DNA from: Branchiostoma floridae
Lineage: Eukaryota > Chordata > Leptocardii > Amphioxiformes > Branchiostomatidae
Length of the DNA stretch: 64,000 nt
Direction of reading: 5' to 3'
NCBI RefSeq assembly: GCF_000003815.2
Contig: NC_049993.1
Span: 16,863,080-16,927,079, forward strand
The translations under genes and the position numbers were made by a program. Of this stretch, positions 44,001-51,371 are shown one piece after another (the first letter of the stretch is position 1; every line of letters begins with the position of its first letter). Under the pieces are notes generated by a model that saw only the letters and a program-made list of their open reading frames with translations, made no database searches and was not told where the DNA came from.

Positions 44001-46217
44001 GAAGTTCCTGATTCGAACAAAAGAACTGCCTGATTCGAACAAAATACCCTCGTGATTCGAACATAAGATCATGATTTGACTAAAAGGTGTGGCATGATCA
44101 GAACTGATTTTTGCTAGAATTATATCCAGACGTCCGTTGTTTTCCAGGTGTTTTTCCTAGTGGTGGTGTTCGGGTGTCTGCACGGGCTGGTGTTCCTGCC
44201 GGTGATCCTGAGCTGGCTGGGCCCGGCTCCGTACGACACGGCCGCGGGACGGGACGAGGAACAGCCCGAAGACGCAGGGTACATCGAGAAGGTCCAGACA
44301 AACGGCTTCGAAAACCCCAGCTTGGAAATGAACGGGGTAGGTTGGCTTAAGACAAATCTTATAATAAGGATAGTTAAAGGCAAGCCTTTTAGTGTCTTGT
44401 TCCTGGGATTTTGTAGGTAATTGATGAAGCGAGCGGACGAAATGGTCAAAGAACATTGTTCTTGTGGTAGACTCTAGATGCAGGTAGCGAATTTCCCATA
44501 AAATGAGCACATTAGTGGAAAATGTCACCCCTGTAAAACATTGACAGTATTTAGAGAAAATTCAGTCTCTCTATTTTTCCTTTCATACATTGAACTTTTA
44601 CGTTTCATTCCTTTTATGTTTGACATTACATTTTGTACACAGCTCAAAAGATTGTTTGAAAGGCCCTTTTTTACAGCATCACTAGAACGTACTCACTGGC
44701 GGAACAACGAATCGTTTTTTTCTTTTAATCATATGTTGTAGCTGCCTTATTTTGTAGTTCTAAATGATTACCAGTTGATCGTGTCTACCTGTTTTTTGAT
44801 CATAAGATTATGATTATTTTCTCTCTCCTTCTCCTCCCTTCCTTCTTTCTTTTATTCCTTCCCTCCCTGTCCGGTGATGGTATCTTCCAGCGGGGCCTGA
44901 CCGCCCTGGACCTGTTTGAGCTCATGGTCGCTCCGTCCTTGTTGTCTCTGGACTTGAACAAAGACTACCGGGCTTTACATGGCCGGTACTCTCCCGACTT
45001 GTGCTGACACTTTCTCTCCGACTCCTGAATGTTTTAAAGAACGCTTAATTATCAGGTAACAACGGTGAGAGGTTCCCTATCAGTTCGGTAGTTCAAAGAA
45101 TGCTTCAAGTACCCGCATCACAATAGCCTGGTAGCCAAACCAGTCCTCTTCTATCCTCTCTGCAAAGGGCAGAATAGACTCGGGAGCTGCAATCGGTTTG
45201 GATACCAGGCTACACCACAGTAGAATTACTGCATATACTGCAGCTGTAAAACGTAGTTCAGCATCACTAATCCTAGGCCTTGGTGGCATCTTACTAACTC
45301 TCCCTTTCATGCTAAACATCTCTAAGAAACTAGATAGCTAGGTTTAAATTGAAACAGCAGGCTTACTGAATCGTAGCTAAGTTCTGCTTGAATACGTTTC
45401 AAAGTGTTCAAATATTGTCTCCTCAAACACCCCCTAGCGAAGAACGCATTTATTTCATCACACGTCTATCTACTGTTGCTTTAACATGTCACTATGAAGT
45501 CAAAACTTAGCTTATCATCATGTAACCTTTTTCATTGTTATCAGCTAGTGCTCGTGTAGTGTAGTTGTAAATGTTTGTATTGTAGATTTCATAGTTTACT
45601 GTACGTATTCAACTACCTCGGCTGTTGTTGCTTTCAGTAAACGAACTGTACAACAATGGATTACATTTTAGCTGTTTGTAACGCCAAACTATTTGGAGCA
45701 GTAAAAAACAAATCAGGAATATTTTCACAATGAAAATGATTTCTTGAAATGATAACGAATTGCACGCTATTTTTGTGTTGTGATTTCTTTTGAGTTTTGT
45801 ATGTTTAAATCAATGCTGCTAATATCTGTGTAAGAAGTAATGAGACGTTACCATTGTTTGCATTTTTGACCAAAACTTCATCCACTCTTTTTCTGAGTTC
45901 GACAAAACTACACTTGCAAGCGGAACCCTGGTTAAGTGTTATCATACTGAAGTATTTGATGATGTCACACTAATCGATGTGTTTCCTGTCAATAGGACGT
46001 AAGCACGGTGATGCCTGAGTTTGTAAAACCGGCAGACTTCAGCCCCAGAGTGACGTCACAGCCTGCTTACCCCGCGGATATCCCTCCGCCAGACTATGAC
46101 GCCCCGCCGGGTTCACCAATCAGGAGTGGCCTGGGGTCCACCAACTCCGTACATGGTCATGGAGAGGCTGCCATCCAATGGGGATCACGTGGGAAGATCC
46201 CAGCAGTCAGCAACTAA
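23064..46217 (+). CDS. Patched domain-containing membrane protein (PTCHD-like), 21 coding exons
   Basis: Exons with matching phases: 23064-23164, 28377-28623, 29136-29206, 29601-29720, 31065-31206, 31514-31611, 32118-32238, 36794-36917, 37444-37616, 37942-38058, 38536-38670, 39036-39173, 39335-39374, 39944-40099, 40357-40484, 41515-41667, 42305-42430, 43014-43158, 43646-43767, 44148-44336, 45996-46217. The sum is 2868 nt, 955 residues. TM1 lies in exon 2 (WLTILLTLLLGG). A large N-glycosylatable loop follows, then a sterol-sensing-type bundle in exons 7-10 with the TM4 motif GIGVDDMF. TM7 is in exon 12, a second loop in exons 12-16, and TM8-12 in exons 17-20, with the matching GLAVDYAAH in TM10. 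Paired G-x3-D motifs are the proton-relay signature of the Patched/Dispatched/NPC1 RND family. The cytoplasmic tail ends with a PPDY motif (possible NEDD4-type WW ligand). Closest to PTCHD3-like proteins; substrate unknown. Exons 2, 8 and 18 have partial tandem copies. Intron 7 hosts a kinase gene. Confidence 0.9.
23165..28020 (+). other. Intron 1 of the PTCHD-like gene: no gene seen
   Basis: Long AT-rich intron. Apart from the palindromic element at 27394-27936 it holds an imperfect ~170-bp duplication (25060-25230 against 25780-25960, sharing CGGTCAGTCACC, CATACATTTTTCAT, GCAATTGTCTGTTC-like blocks). All open frames are short and unconvincing. Confidence 0.55.
27394..27936. mobile_element. 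540-bp element with ~85-bp terminal inverted repeats
   Basis: Left arm CCCTCACACTCAGGGTTGAC ... CAGAATACGGGTATTAGGGG, repeated in inverse at 27847-27936 with a few indels. The interior has no transposase. Arm length and similarity indicate a fairly recent foldback or MITE insertion in intron 1. Target duplication could not be fixed. Confidence 0.8.
28037..28348 (+). repeat. Two upstream tandem copies of PTCHD-like exon 2 (5' part)
   Basis: Period about 170 bp. Copy a (from 28037) and copy b (28208-28348) repeat the acceptor tract CTCTCTATTTACAG, the exon start CTAGGTAAGCTGGT and TM1-coding sequence down to CAAGTTCTACCAGGA, then share a GAGAGAGAGATTNTGGCCAG block. Copy a lacks a good acceptor (TTCAAG) and hits a stop. 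Copy b has a good acceptor and a donor-like AAG|GTAACT, is 141 nt (47 codons), has no stop, and matches the phase of its neighbours. Confidence 0.88.
29835..29961. ncRNA. Inverted pair of hammerhead-like motifs (Penelope-like element end?)
   Basis: Plus strand 29923-29961: GCT-CTGAGGA-A-GATGTC-loop-GACATC-GAAAC-GTC-AGC. This fits a minimal hammerhead core: CUGANGA, stem II GATGTC/GACATC, GAAAC, cleavage-type GUC, and a short stem I GCT/AGC. Minus strand 29873-29835 has the same arrangement with CTGACGA. The two face each other across a short spacer, inside a ~75-bp inverted repeat (CCAGTTTTTCTCACCTGCTG on the left). Such motifs are known from Penelope-like retroelements; no reverse transcriptase is present here. 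Catalytic ability is not shown. Confidence 0.4.
30224..30800 (+). mobile_element. Internally deleted mariner with intact terminal inverted repeats
   Basis: Left CGAGGGGCGTTCAAGAAGTA and right TACTTCTTGAACGCCCCTCG form perfect inverted repeats of about 34 bp, with TA on both sides (Tc1/mariner target). The plus-strand frame 30383-30703 (106 residues) holds the N-terminal helix-turn-helix of mariner transposases (VECRAVIRFLHLKG ... SYDLVKRWHCEFKHGRKSV ... PRPGRPSS). It then runs directly into what looks like the very C-terminal end. The catalytic D,D34D region is missing, so the copy is non-autonomous. It lies in intron 4 of the PTCHD-like gene. Confidence 0.88.
30383..30703 (+). pseudogene. 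Mariner transposase remnant, DNA-binding part only
   Basis: Open 106-codon frame inside the deleted mariner. It keeps both halves of the paired helix-turn-helix and the GRPSS linker, but then joins KRCTELHQTMVEM, which resembles the transposase C terminus. If expressed it could bind terminal repeats without cutting. No sign of host promoter or selection can be judged from one copy. Confidence 0.75.
32043..32117 (+). promoter_or_regulatory. ATGGCGG / ACGTNA / TCACGTGA module at the end of PTCHD intron 6
   Basis: CACCAACATGGCGGATCTTC, then ACGTTACAGTCACGTGAGTG, then the acceptor CCCCCGTCAG. The same order of blocks ends introns 5 (31450-31513, weaker) and 7 (36571-36635 and 36732-36793). CACGTG is an E-box, ACGTCA a CRE-like half, and ATGGCGG a YY1-like core; factor binding is inference. 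Confidence 0.4.
32278..32465. mobile_element. 190-bp MITE with TTA target duplication
   Basis: TTA-GGCTTAGGTCACAGTTCC ... GGAAATGTGACCTAAGCC-TTA, continuing inward through CGGGGCCCGG on both arms. TTA direct repeats suit PIF/Harbinger-type insertion. Non-coding, in PTCHD intron 7. Confidence 0.8.
32926..35742 (+). CDS. Intronless receptor tyrosine kinase (cadherin-like, EGF, Ig, EGF x3, TM, kinase)
   Basis: A single 938-codon ORF. A hydrophobic signal peptide occupies residues ~1-25. A cadherin-like stretch follows (VPENAHVGDTVL at ~30), then a region without clear similarity to ~305. Next come an EGF-like module (309-351), one Ig domain (~355-440, HCKVF ... GTYTCTV) and three EGF/laminin-like modules (443-570), a Tie/MEGF-style set. 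The TM span is at ~576-605, followed by KRKK. The kinase starts at ~650 with the glycine loop GLGAFAQIRKG. It has VAVK (Lys682), FCREVAAL, a catalytic loop HGDVAARNVLV (Asp784), DFG (802-804), a tyrosine-bearing activation loop, LPLKWMALESL and SDTWSFGVLLWEI. All catalytic Lys/Asp residues are present; only the HRD arginine is Gly. It sits on the same strand inside intron 7 of the PTCHD-like gene. Lack of introns suggests retroposition. Ligand unknown; I cannot name an orthologue. Confidence 0.92.
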   Translation: MDESATFFVFLTCLVVSDSVLLMGALQSSVNVPENAHVGDTVLNVRSAIGEGREEVLCKIVTGEKTERFRVTDCVIKVARPLDFGVDPSYNLTVNVSWSSGNPEQLYVDVQVQDVEGYPPVYNDTCEMPTRTVRGKSGDLNVDIKWTVTGMATNIGEVSASKQFYYNHDSIKAQYTAIAYTDNSDCLVHFVWKPWSDDDITNIKSVWASTQQRCFNCSRSTDGASVVQLELLHSYTGFTPSSSGSCYSGPIPKTDRQLVLAVSLTVSSLKMNHVTCDLPADVSVSMVVYGMRSEVILLSVEFDGQAVGCPPNKYGLLCDQNCTCENGARCHGLNGACKCQPGWQGVVCDIPHSTVVIIAIPSDTRQIYITGSVTLHCKVFNLAADRMMWTFPNKTEKELQGAQEDRVRIHNIQSKHNGTYTCTVLTGDGAVINASYELQAVACPPGKTGESCEEECVCSHGGSCDRWAGCVCPPGWTGTTCQTSCPVSTYGQGCSRRCLCQHGATCSPTDGRCNCTEGWFGSSCSRPCPAGLYGWKCRQVCACKNNATCHNVEGTCACVPPRTGKLCDAIETGTYTFPLSLQIAIPLALTLLVAALVLLTLYKRKKATRAAQEESLEETRVLLELRNMEDDLAQSFQPGWLNRWERDGEDLTLDELVGLGAFAQIRKGQLRTAGADVTVAVKSVRIEDRRCYRAFCREVAALIAVHENSEEQNDGHPNIVKLFGVLTTSTPKCILLEFATKGELLLILKQQPRQNGSLGRFIRYAVQISRALEELRRLRIAHGDVAARNVLVTGDDVAKLADFGLAHDVYTETTYVSLGNDDADELLPLKWMALESLESREFTCESDTWSFGVLLWEIAAFGEEPSYQRQRQLSCPKLVGLLRQGVRLDRPPGCPDKLYDVMTSCWREEPSARPEPAELEQKLTECCHEMDPLLVMDN
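36000..36063 (-). repeat. Inverted copy of the GTTATACCGGCTAT block
   Basis: TATCTGTATCTATATAGCCGGTATAACCGCCG..GGCGTAACACACCAGCT, the reverse complement of the blocks at 14318-14394 and 15346-15385. It follows a (TTTG)n tract at 35969-35985. Confidence 0.6.
36358..36363 (+). terminator. Candidate polyadenylation signal of the kinase gene
   Basis: AATAAA about 615 nt after the kinase stop codon and before PTCHD exon 8. It is needed if the nested gene is transcribed separately. Position-only evidence. Confidence 0.4.
36571..36680 (+). repeat. Upstream partial copy of PTCHD exon 8 with its intron flank
   Basis: ACCAAGATGGCGGAGACTAC through TTTCAG|ATCTACGTGTCGCTGATGGG repeats 36729-36816 at a distance of 158 bp. 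The copy has a usable acceptor at 36636 but reads into TAG after 13 codons, so splicing to it would truncate the protein. Confidence 0.85.
36980..37290 (+). mobile_element. SINE-like repeat, copy 1
   Basis: GGTGGCACGGTGGCCTTGCGGTCAGGGTTGGTGACTC, then a B-box-like TTCTGATTTCGAATCCC, then AGTGAAAATGAGTACC-type sequence and a tail GAAGAACCCACCACACTT-like. It shares blocks with 47745-48045 and 49150-49400. The head suggests tRNA derivation (inference). In PTCHD intron 8. Confidence 0.55.
39525..39880. repeat. ~44-bp minisatellite in PTCHD intron 13
   Basis: About eight diverged units around CCTGTCCTTGGTGCTGAACA..CCATCCACACACAGGTAAACA. Each well preserved unit carries CACAGGTAAAC, a good 5' splice-site match. 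It lies 150 nt after the exon 13 donor. Confidence 0.8.
40740..40992. mobile_element. 250-bp TIR element related to the 14.4-kb element
   Basis: Ends TAAAGGTGCACTCTCACCGG and CCGGTGAGAGTGCACGTTTA are inverted. The arms continue ACGTGGGACACGCTTGCGGC and its complement. The subterminal GTTCGTTCACTGCGTCACTG and GTTATTTTCTCCGATATTTT match the larger element at 14395-15332. In PTCHD intron 15. Confidence 0.8.
40993..41190 (-). pseudogene. LINE reverse transcriptase C-terminal fragment
   Basis: The minus-strand frame reads RGRPLGTWRRTVEGNMKTAR, then KTWHVVTCRWIAQDREDWRK and FASASCS. This matches the GRP-x2-TWRR ... W..A..DR..WR pattern at the C terminus of many RTE/CR1-like ORFs. It directly abuts the preceding TIR element. 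Truncated and isolated. Confidence 0.7.
43225..43335 (+). repeat. Downstream copy of PTCHD exon 18 3' edge and donor
   Basis: ACTCACATCTGTCACACATTC through ACGGCACGAGGCAGG|GTAAGGACTG repeats the end of exon 18 (43111-43170), and the following TTTGTTTGTTT and AATGGGGCCCTG blocks repeat the intron start. One added base (CTGACACTATC) shifts the frame. The duplicate donor at about 43282 is intact. Confidence 0.85.
43905..44075. repeat. ~25-bp minisatellite, GATTCGAACGAAAGAA units
   Basis: Six to seven diverged units of CTGATTCGAACGAAAGAACT in PTCHD intron 19, 75 bp ahead of exon 20. Confidence 0.8.
44891..45007 (+). CDS. Alternative terminal exon of the PTCHD-like gene
   Basis: TTCCAG|CGGGGCCTG opens phase 0, as required after exon 20 (AACGGG|GTAGGT). 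It encodes 38 residues, including LDLFELMVAPSLLSLDLNKD and YRALHGRYSPDLC, then TGA. The other last exon (45996-46217, also phase 0) gives a Pro-rich tail with PPDY. The exons cannot both be used in one protein because this one ends in a stop, so two C termini are predicted. The acceptor has a strong pyrimidine tract (44810-44875). Confidence 0.6.
   Translation, partial: RGLTALDLFELMVAPSLLSLDLNKDYRALHGRYSPDLC
45124..45212. mobile_element. 90-bp hairpin element TAGCCTGGTANCCAAACC
   Basis: TAGCCTGGTAGCCAAACCAG and, inverted, CGGTTTGGATACCAGGCTA. A small MITE or foldback piece between the two alternative last exons. Confidence 0.65.
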
Positions 46218-47350
46218 CAAGCACCAGGATTTTCTGCTTTTTTGTTTCATATTCATACCTCTTCAGATATTTATAAGCTATGACTTTCACAGGTCTTGAA
46301 ACACCTTTTCGAGAAGTATTTGAAAAGACCTTTTATGCCACCAATGTCCATAAGACATTGTTTTGTTTTATATTATACAATTACAATATACATTGTGTAA
46401 TAATCTTGCCATTCGTGTTGAAAGTTAACCGAAACCAAAACGTATTAAAACTGGACTCAGGGCATATTGCATGTACTCTTACCACTACTCAAACTCAGGA
46501 TAGAGGCGGCGTATGCGGGGGCCCGGGCAAAATATTGCTGTCTGAATTTTTAGCATGTGGAGCATATTTTTCTGTGTGACTTCGACCACCACCGCTGCTC
46601 TCATCCTCCTGTGCCGCCGCCTCTATTAAGCAGAGACAATCTAATACACAAGGATAGTATCTACATTAAACTGTTGCAGTCAGAGAATAGAAAGAAACTT
46701 TACCTCATTCGATCGGGTAACCAGGGTATTATGAAGATCATTGTTGTATTCCGTTTTGTACAAAAGCACTTCATAAGCCACTGTGAAAACCTTTTTGGAC
46801 TCAGTCCGAACCCAATTTTCACAAAGTTTAGCATTTCAAGACCTTAATAGTGCATAAAATGCGTAGATACTACATATTCTAACATAGGTCACATTGAATA
46901 TACGAATACGTCTAATGTATTATTATTGACTTGTACTTTTCCATCACAATTCATGCACCAGTTTCCTAATATTGCTGTCTAAAAATCACGCATTTAATAC
47001 TTATTTTGACCTACTTAAGTAACTACTAATATAAAACATTGAATAGGTCTACTTTTTGTTGCCGGTCACTTGCTGCTACGATTATAAAATGTACAGATAT
47101 GGATTTGTATGTTGATGTACATGTATATATTACAAGAGGTTGTATATATTATGAGGCTCGTGTGAAGTGATGTAAGGTGTTTAGCAAGCTGTTGACTCTC
47201 TAACATTTGCACGAATGTATTTCAAATATATATTTATGTCTATTTTGCCTCTGGTGCACCTTAATGCATGTATACATGAATTTTCGTGCAACCAAGAATA
47301 TATCTAAAGGGTCATATTTGCAGAAATAAAACATATATAACATGCAGTGG
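46218..47350 (+). other. Probable 3' UTR of the PTCHD-like gene
   Basis: AT-rich, no ORF of interest. AATAAA at 47325-47330 after a long open 3' flank is a plausible poly(A) site. The region just after the stop has no repeat element, which fits a UTR. Confidence 0.4.
47325..47330 (+). terminator. Candidate polyadenylation signal of the PTCHD-like gene
   Basis: GAAATAAAACATATATAAC context, about 1.1 kb after the stop of the distal last exon. Confidence 0.4.
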
Positions 47351-47744
47351 TTTGTAGGTGCCTCTGTTGCATTTATATTTTCATTACCAAGTATTGATAT
47401 GAAGTAAAATGATTAAAATCATGTCGAAAATTTTCAGTAAAATTGATCAAAATCAGTTCACGTGACTGTATTTTATGCAGATGTTTGTTCTCGAGAGAAA
47501 TTTTATACTAAATACACATTCCATTTCTATAGATACCTTTTTTCTTTGTATAAGTTTCTCCCGTAGTACTCATGGAGTTTTGTAAGCACCTGAGACATAT
47601 ATGGGGTAGATTGTTTATTGTACTAAATACAGGGCATGAAAGCATCATATTGTAATATGAAATGTACAAAATAAACAGATGCCACTGTAAATGTCTGTTT
47701 ATTTGTTTGTTTGTTTTTATTTTGCATACCTGATAAGCCGCCTC

Positions 47745-48045
47745 GTGGCGTAACGCACTAGGTTTATTTGATCCAATCACACTGGGAAGGACCCCTACTC
47801 TTTTCGATACATGTAAGTGCGGTGGGTTCTTCAACGTGCCCGGGGTATGACTGTCCCCAAACACGGGACCTCCATTTAATGTCCTATCCAAGGGAAGGAC
47901 TTACCGAAGCTAGGTACTAATTTTCGAGCGAAGGGAGAAAAACCGTGCAAAGTACCTTTCCCAAGGGCAAAAGATCGGTGGCACATCACGGACCTCGAAC
48001 ACCCTGCGGATTGCGCCACACGCGTACGACCCCAAATGTTGTGTG
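47745..48045 (-). mobile_element. SINE-like repeat, copy 2
   Basis: The reverse strand reads GTGGCGCAATCCGCAGGGTG-TTCGAGGTCC (tRNA-like head). It continues CCCTTGGGAAAGGTACTTTG, GGACATTAAATGGAGGTCCC, GTGTTTGGGG and GAAGAACCCACCGCACTT, ending near GGATCAAATAAACC. The plus-strand copy at 49150-49400 is a close match over most of this length. Confidence 0.7.
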
Positions 48046-48333
48046 GTTTGGGTTGATCGTGTTAAGCACGAGGCAGGTGGATTTTAATAGCCTTACTGCC
48101 GTCCATCCGTTAATCAGTTAAAACCTTTTGGATCATGCCATTTTTGTTCGGGCAAATTGATCCAAGTCGGTTTACTTAGTATGTGTGCTGTACTGTATGG
48201 CTCAAGCCACTGACACTTAATTTATTTGTACCTGTCGTTTTTGCAAGTTTCTTTTCATGCAGATGACCATATACCTAACTGTAAAGCGCACGTGTTTTGT
48301 TTATTAAGTGTTACAGGCGACCGAAACACGGTA

Positions 48334-48535
48334 GTTCACCTTTATCCACATGGCAACCTATATCCGTTATTTATAAAACGAGATATTTAGGGATATCTAG
48401 TCGGCTGGCATTGGTTTCAAATTGCAATATTTTCATAGCATTCCAGTCTGAAACACTCGTCTGTCGACTTGATATCCCTAAATACTCATGTTCTATATAC
48501 AACGGATAAAGGATACCCCGCGGATAAAGGTGAAC
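48334..48535. mobile_element. MITE with TTCACCTTTATCC termini, copy 2
   Basis: GTTCACCTTTATCCACATGG ... CGCGGATAAAGGTGAAC, with inner ATATCCGTT / AACGGATAA and ATTTAGGGATAT / GATATCCCTAAAT pairs. Nearly all of the element can fold back. Relative of 5163-5352. Confidence 0.8.
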
Positions 48536-49149
48536 AAGCATTAACATGTCTTGTCAAAGGAAAATAAGTCCTTGTCTATGTGTGTGTGGAAGATATTCTA
48601 AGCTTCAGTCGGACGGTATGCTCGGTAATGTCCCTTTGGGGCCCTGATTATTCGCCTGGTTTCGGAATATTTATAACCTTTCTTTAAAGAAAATTGCACA
48701 AAAGTTTGATTTTCAGTACTCATAACATTTTGAATATCGAAAGAAAATAAAAAAAAAAACCCCAACAAAATGGATAGTCAATTGAATTCAAAATGCTGCC
48801 AGCGATATTACGCAGAAATTCCTATTTATTAAGATTCTTGTACGTGCCAAATTTGATGGTTTTAGACAACTCTGTACAATCGGTCTGATTTTTCAGCTAT
48901 GCCGCTGGATTAAAGGAGTAAATATATTCCTCATCTCCTTTCTGAGATAGATTTCCTAAAAAAATATTTCCTAAAACACATGTATTATACCCTGTTATTA
49001 TCGCTTGCAGGATGACGTCATAACGGCTGAAAACCGGTTCTTAAGTGATGTCCCTTTGTCCTCTGCTCTCACCTTTGCGTGCCTGCGTGACACACCTTTC
49101 TGTCCCCCGGGGTCCGAGCTAGGTCTGTGAGAGGCGATCAGCGTACGCC
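48536..49149. other. Intergenic, no feature recognised
   Basis: AT-rich sequence without convincing coding frames or repeats; one poly(A) stretch at about 48750. Confidence 0.5.
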
Positions 49150-49400
49150 CAAACGGGTATTTCCAAATGCGCTGAAATCTTCTGTGCCTGTTGTGTTACC
49201 GATCTTGTGCCCTTGGGAAAGGCACTTTACACGACTTTCCTCACTTCACTAGTGAAAATGAGTACCTAGCTTCGGCTCGGGCCGTCCTTCGGATAGGACG
49301 TTAAATGGAGGTCCCGTGTTTGGGGAGAGCAACACCCCAAGAACGTTAAAGAACCCGCCACATGTGCGAACATCTAGTCGAGCGGATCAAACCATTCCGG
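49150..49400 (+). mobile_element. SINE-like repeat, copy 3
   Basis: CTTGTGCCCTTGGGAAAGGC, AGTGAAAATGAGTACCTAGC, GGATAGGACGTTAAATGGAG, GTCCCGTGTTTGGGGAGAG and AAAGAACCCGCCACATGTG, then GAGCGGATCAAACC. Same order as copy 2. The head is lost. Confidence 0.7.
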
Positions 49401-50030
49401 CCAAAAATAGGGCTAGGGAATCTCCCTAGCAGCCCTCGTAACCCCTACTTCGCCTATTGGGTCAGTTAGTCCTCACTCATAGTGAGCAATTGGGCTGGTC
49501 TCAATCATGATGTTTCTGACCTAGGGCGAAGAGTTGCTGTTACAGTTCCAATCATGTAACCCGTAACCTTGAGTGGCCTTCAGGCCTTGTTACGTCGTGA
49601 CCATTGAGTAAAAAAAATCTTTCAATTTTTAACTGCCAAATCGAAAACATAGACTAGGACGTGAAGACAGCAAACATGCATGCCGTATATAACAAAAAGG
49701 CCTAGATAATGAAATACCGGGACTTCTTAATTCCTCCATGTAATGATTATGATAACCCCCTAAAGTATGCCTACGCTCGTATACATTTATTGTATCATAA
49801 CAAAACGTATCATAAAAATATGACAAGTTTGTCCAATTAAGAATTCATGATGATAAAGAACATTCCACCCACATAGTCATAGATAAGATGTTTTCGCAAA
49901 ACGACTGTCATATTTACTATGAAAATAGAGAAATCGGTGAACTGTCGATAGGTTATTACTGGATAATAAAGTTCAAATTATTTGTAGACAGCGAAGTGAT
50001 TTTGCTCAACTTTCTATAAAAGGACTTCGA

Positions 50031-50266
50031 TATTCACATACAGACAGACAACTTTTTAAAAAGAAATTCGTTATTCACATACAGACAGACAACTTTTTAA
50101 AAAGAAATTCGTTATTCACATACAGACAGACAACTTTTTAAAAAGAAATTCGTTATTCACATACAGACAGACAACTTTTTAAAAAGAAATTCGTTATTCA
50201 CATACAGACAGACAACTTTGTAAAACAAAAATTCTTTATCCAGACACAGACAGACAACTTTGTAGG
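50031..50266. repeat. 41-bp minisatellite
   Basis: Five near-identical units of ATTCACATACAGACAGACAA-CTTTTTAAAAAGAAATTCGTT plus a degraded sixth. TTTTTAAAAA makes each unit locally palindromic. Lies about 1.1 kb ahead of the first Ly6-type gene. Confidence 0.92.
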
Positions 50267-51371
50267 CATACATGCAAGACAAACTTCTCTTTTCTTGACA
50301 CTGATTGGTGCATGCAAATGAGCCTAGATAATTGCCCGTTGCGGCAGGTGTAGTCTGATTTTGGTGAGTGTGTGTGAGATCATTCTCCTGTACACCTGCG
50401 GCACAGACGGGTCGTTCTAAAGGTAGGTCCCAAATCTGCTTTACACTTTCTTCAATTTCACGTAACAAACAGTGAGGAAATATACGTACGTTGGTTGATA
50501 CGGTATTTTGCACAGCTACATCATCCTTGTTTTGTGATAGCGGATTTTAGAACGGATTCAGGACAAATCTCAGTGGTCGCAGAGGGAAAACCACGCCTTT
50601 CCCGCTTAACGTTACCACCGGGGCTATTTCTACCGGCTTTGCTTACTTCTTTATGCACAAATTAGTTGTTAATCATGTTGAAAATGGTTGTAATAACCAG
50701 ACAAAACTGTACGATTTGTTCTGTAAAGGTTTACATGTTAAAATTAGGTCACCTAAATCCTCGGACCTGTTGTCTTGGTGATAAATCAGACGATGTTTTG
50801 TACGTGCGGAATTCTCGTGGGAAAATTATATGATTCCATTAAGATTCTATTCTACTAACATTTACCTACTTTTATGTGTTAAAAGCTTTCGTGATTTGTT
50901 GACAATTTTACGCTTAAGAACACAGTAAAAATTACCGGACCTTGACACACTTTTTGTGACGTTAACAATGTATTGTCCTTGTAGTGTCCTTGTCTACTCA
51001 TTTTGTTGAAAATTTTATGTATTTTGAAGCTTAACCAATGTACCTCTCTTCTATTCAATCTTTACATAATAATACATATTAGAATATATGCATATGCTAT
51101 GTCTCATATGGTATGATTTTGGCGATGCATTGATGTTGTTCTGGATGTGTAATTATCGATACAAAGGTTGCAACTAAAGACTACGTGCAAGTAACCTTGT
51201 TTTTCAAACGTCCCAATATGTAGAGAACAGTCCAGCAAGCATAATAGATGTACTCCCGAAACTCTACTGCTATCAAAACAGTTTTTGCTCTGAGCATTGA
51301 ACTGACCATGTTTTTTCTATGTACAGTTTATCTGAAGTACCAGCGGAAGACTTCCTAACTAAGAAACCAAC
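50267..51371 (+). other. Upstream region of the first Ly6-type gene
   Basis: No coding sequence. It contains an octamer ATGCAAAT at 50313-50320. A non-coding first exon may exist. Nothing else recognised. Confidence 0.4.
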
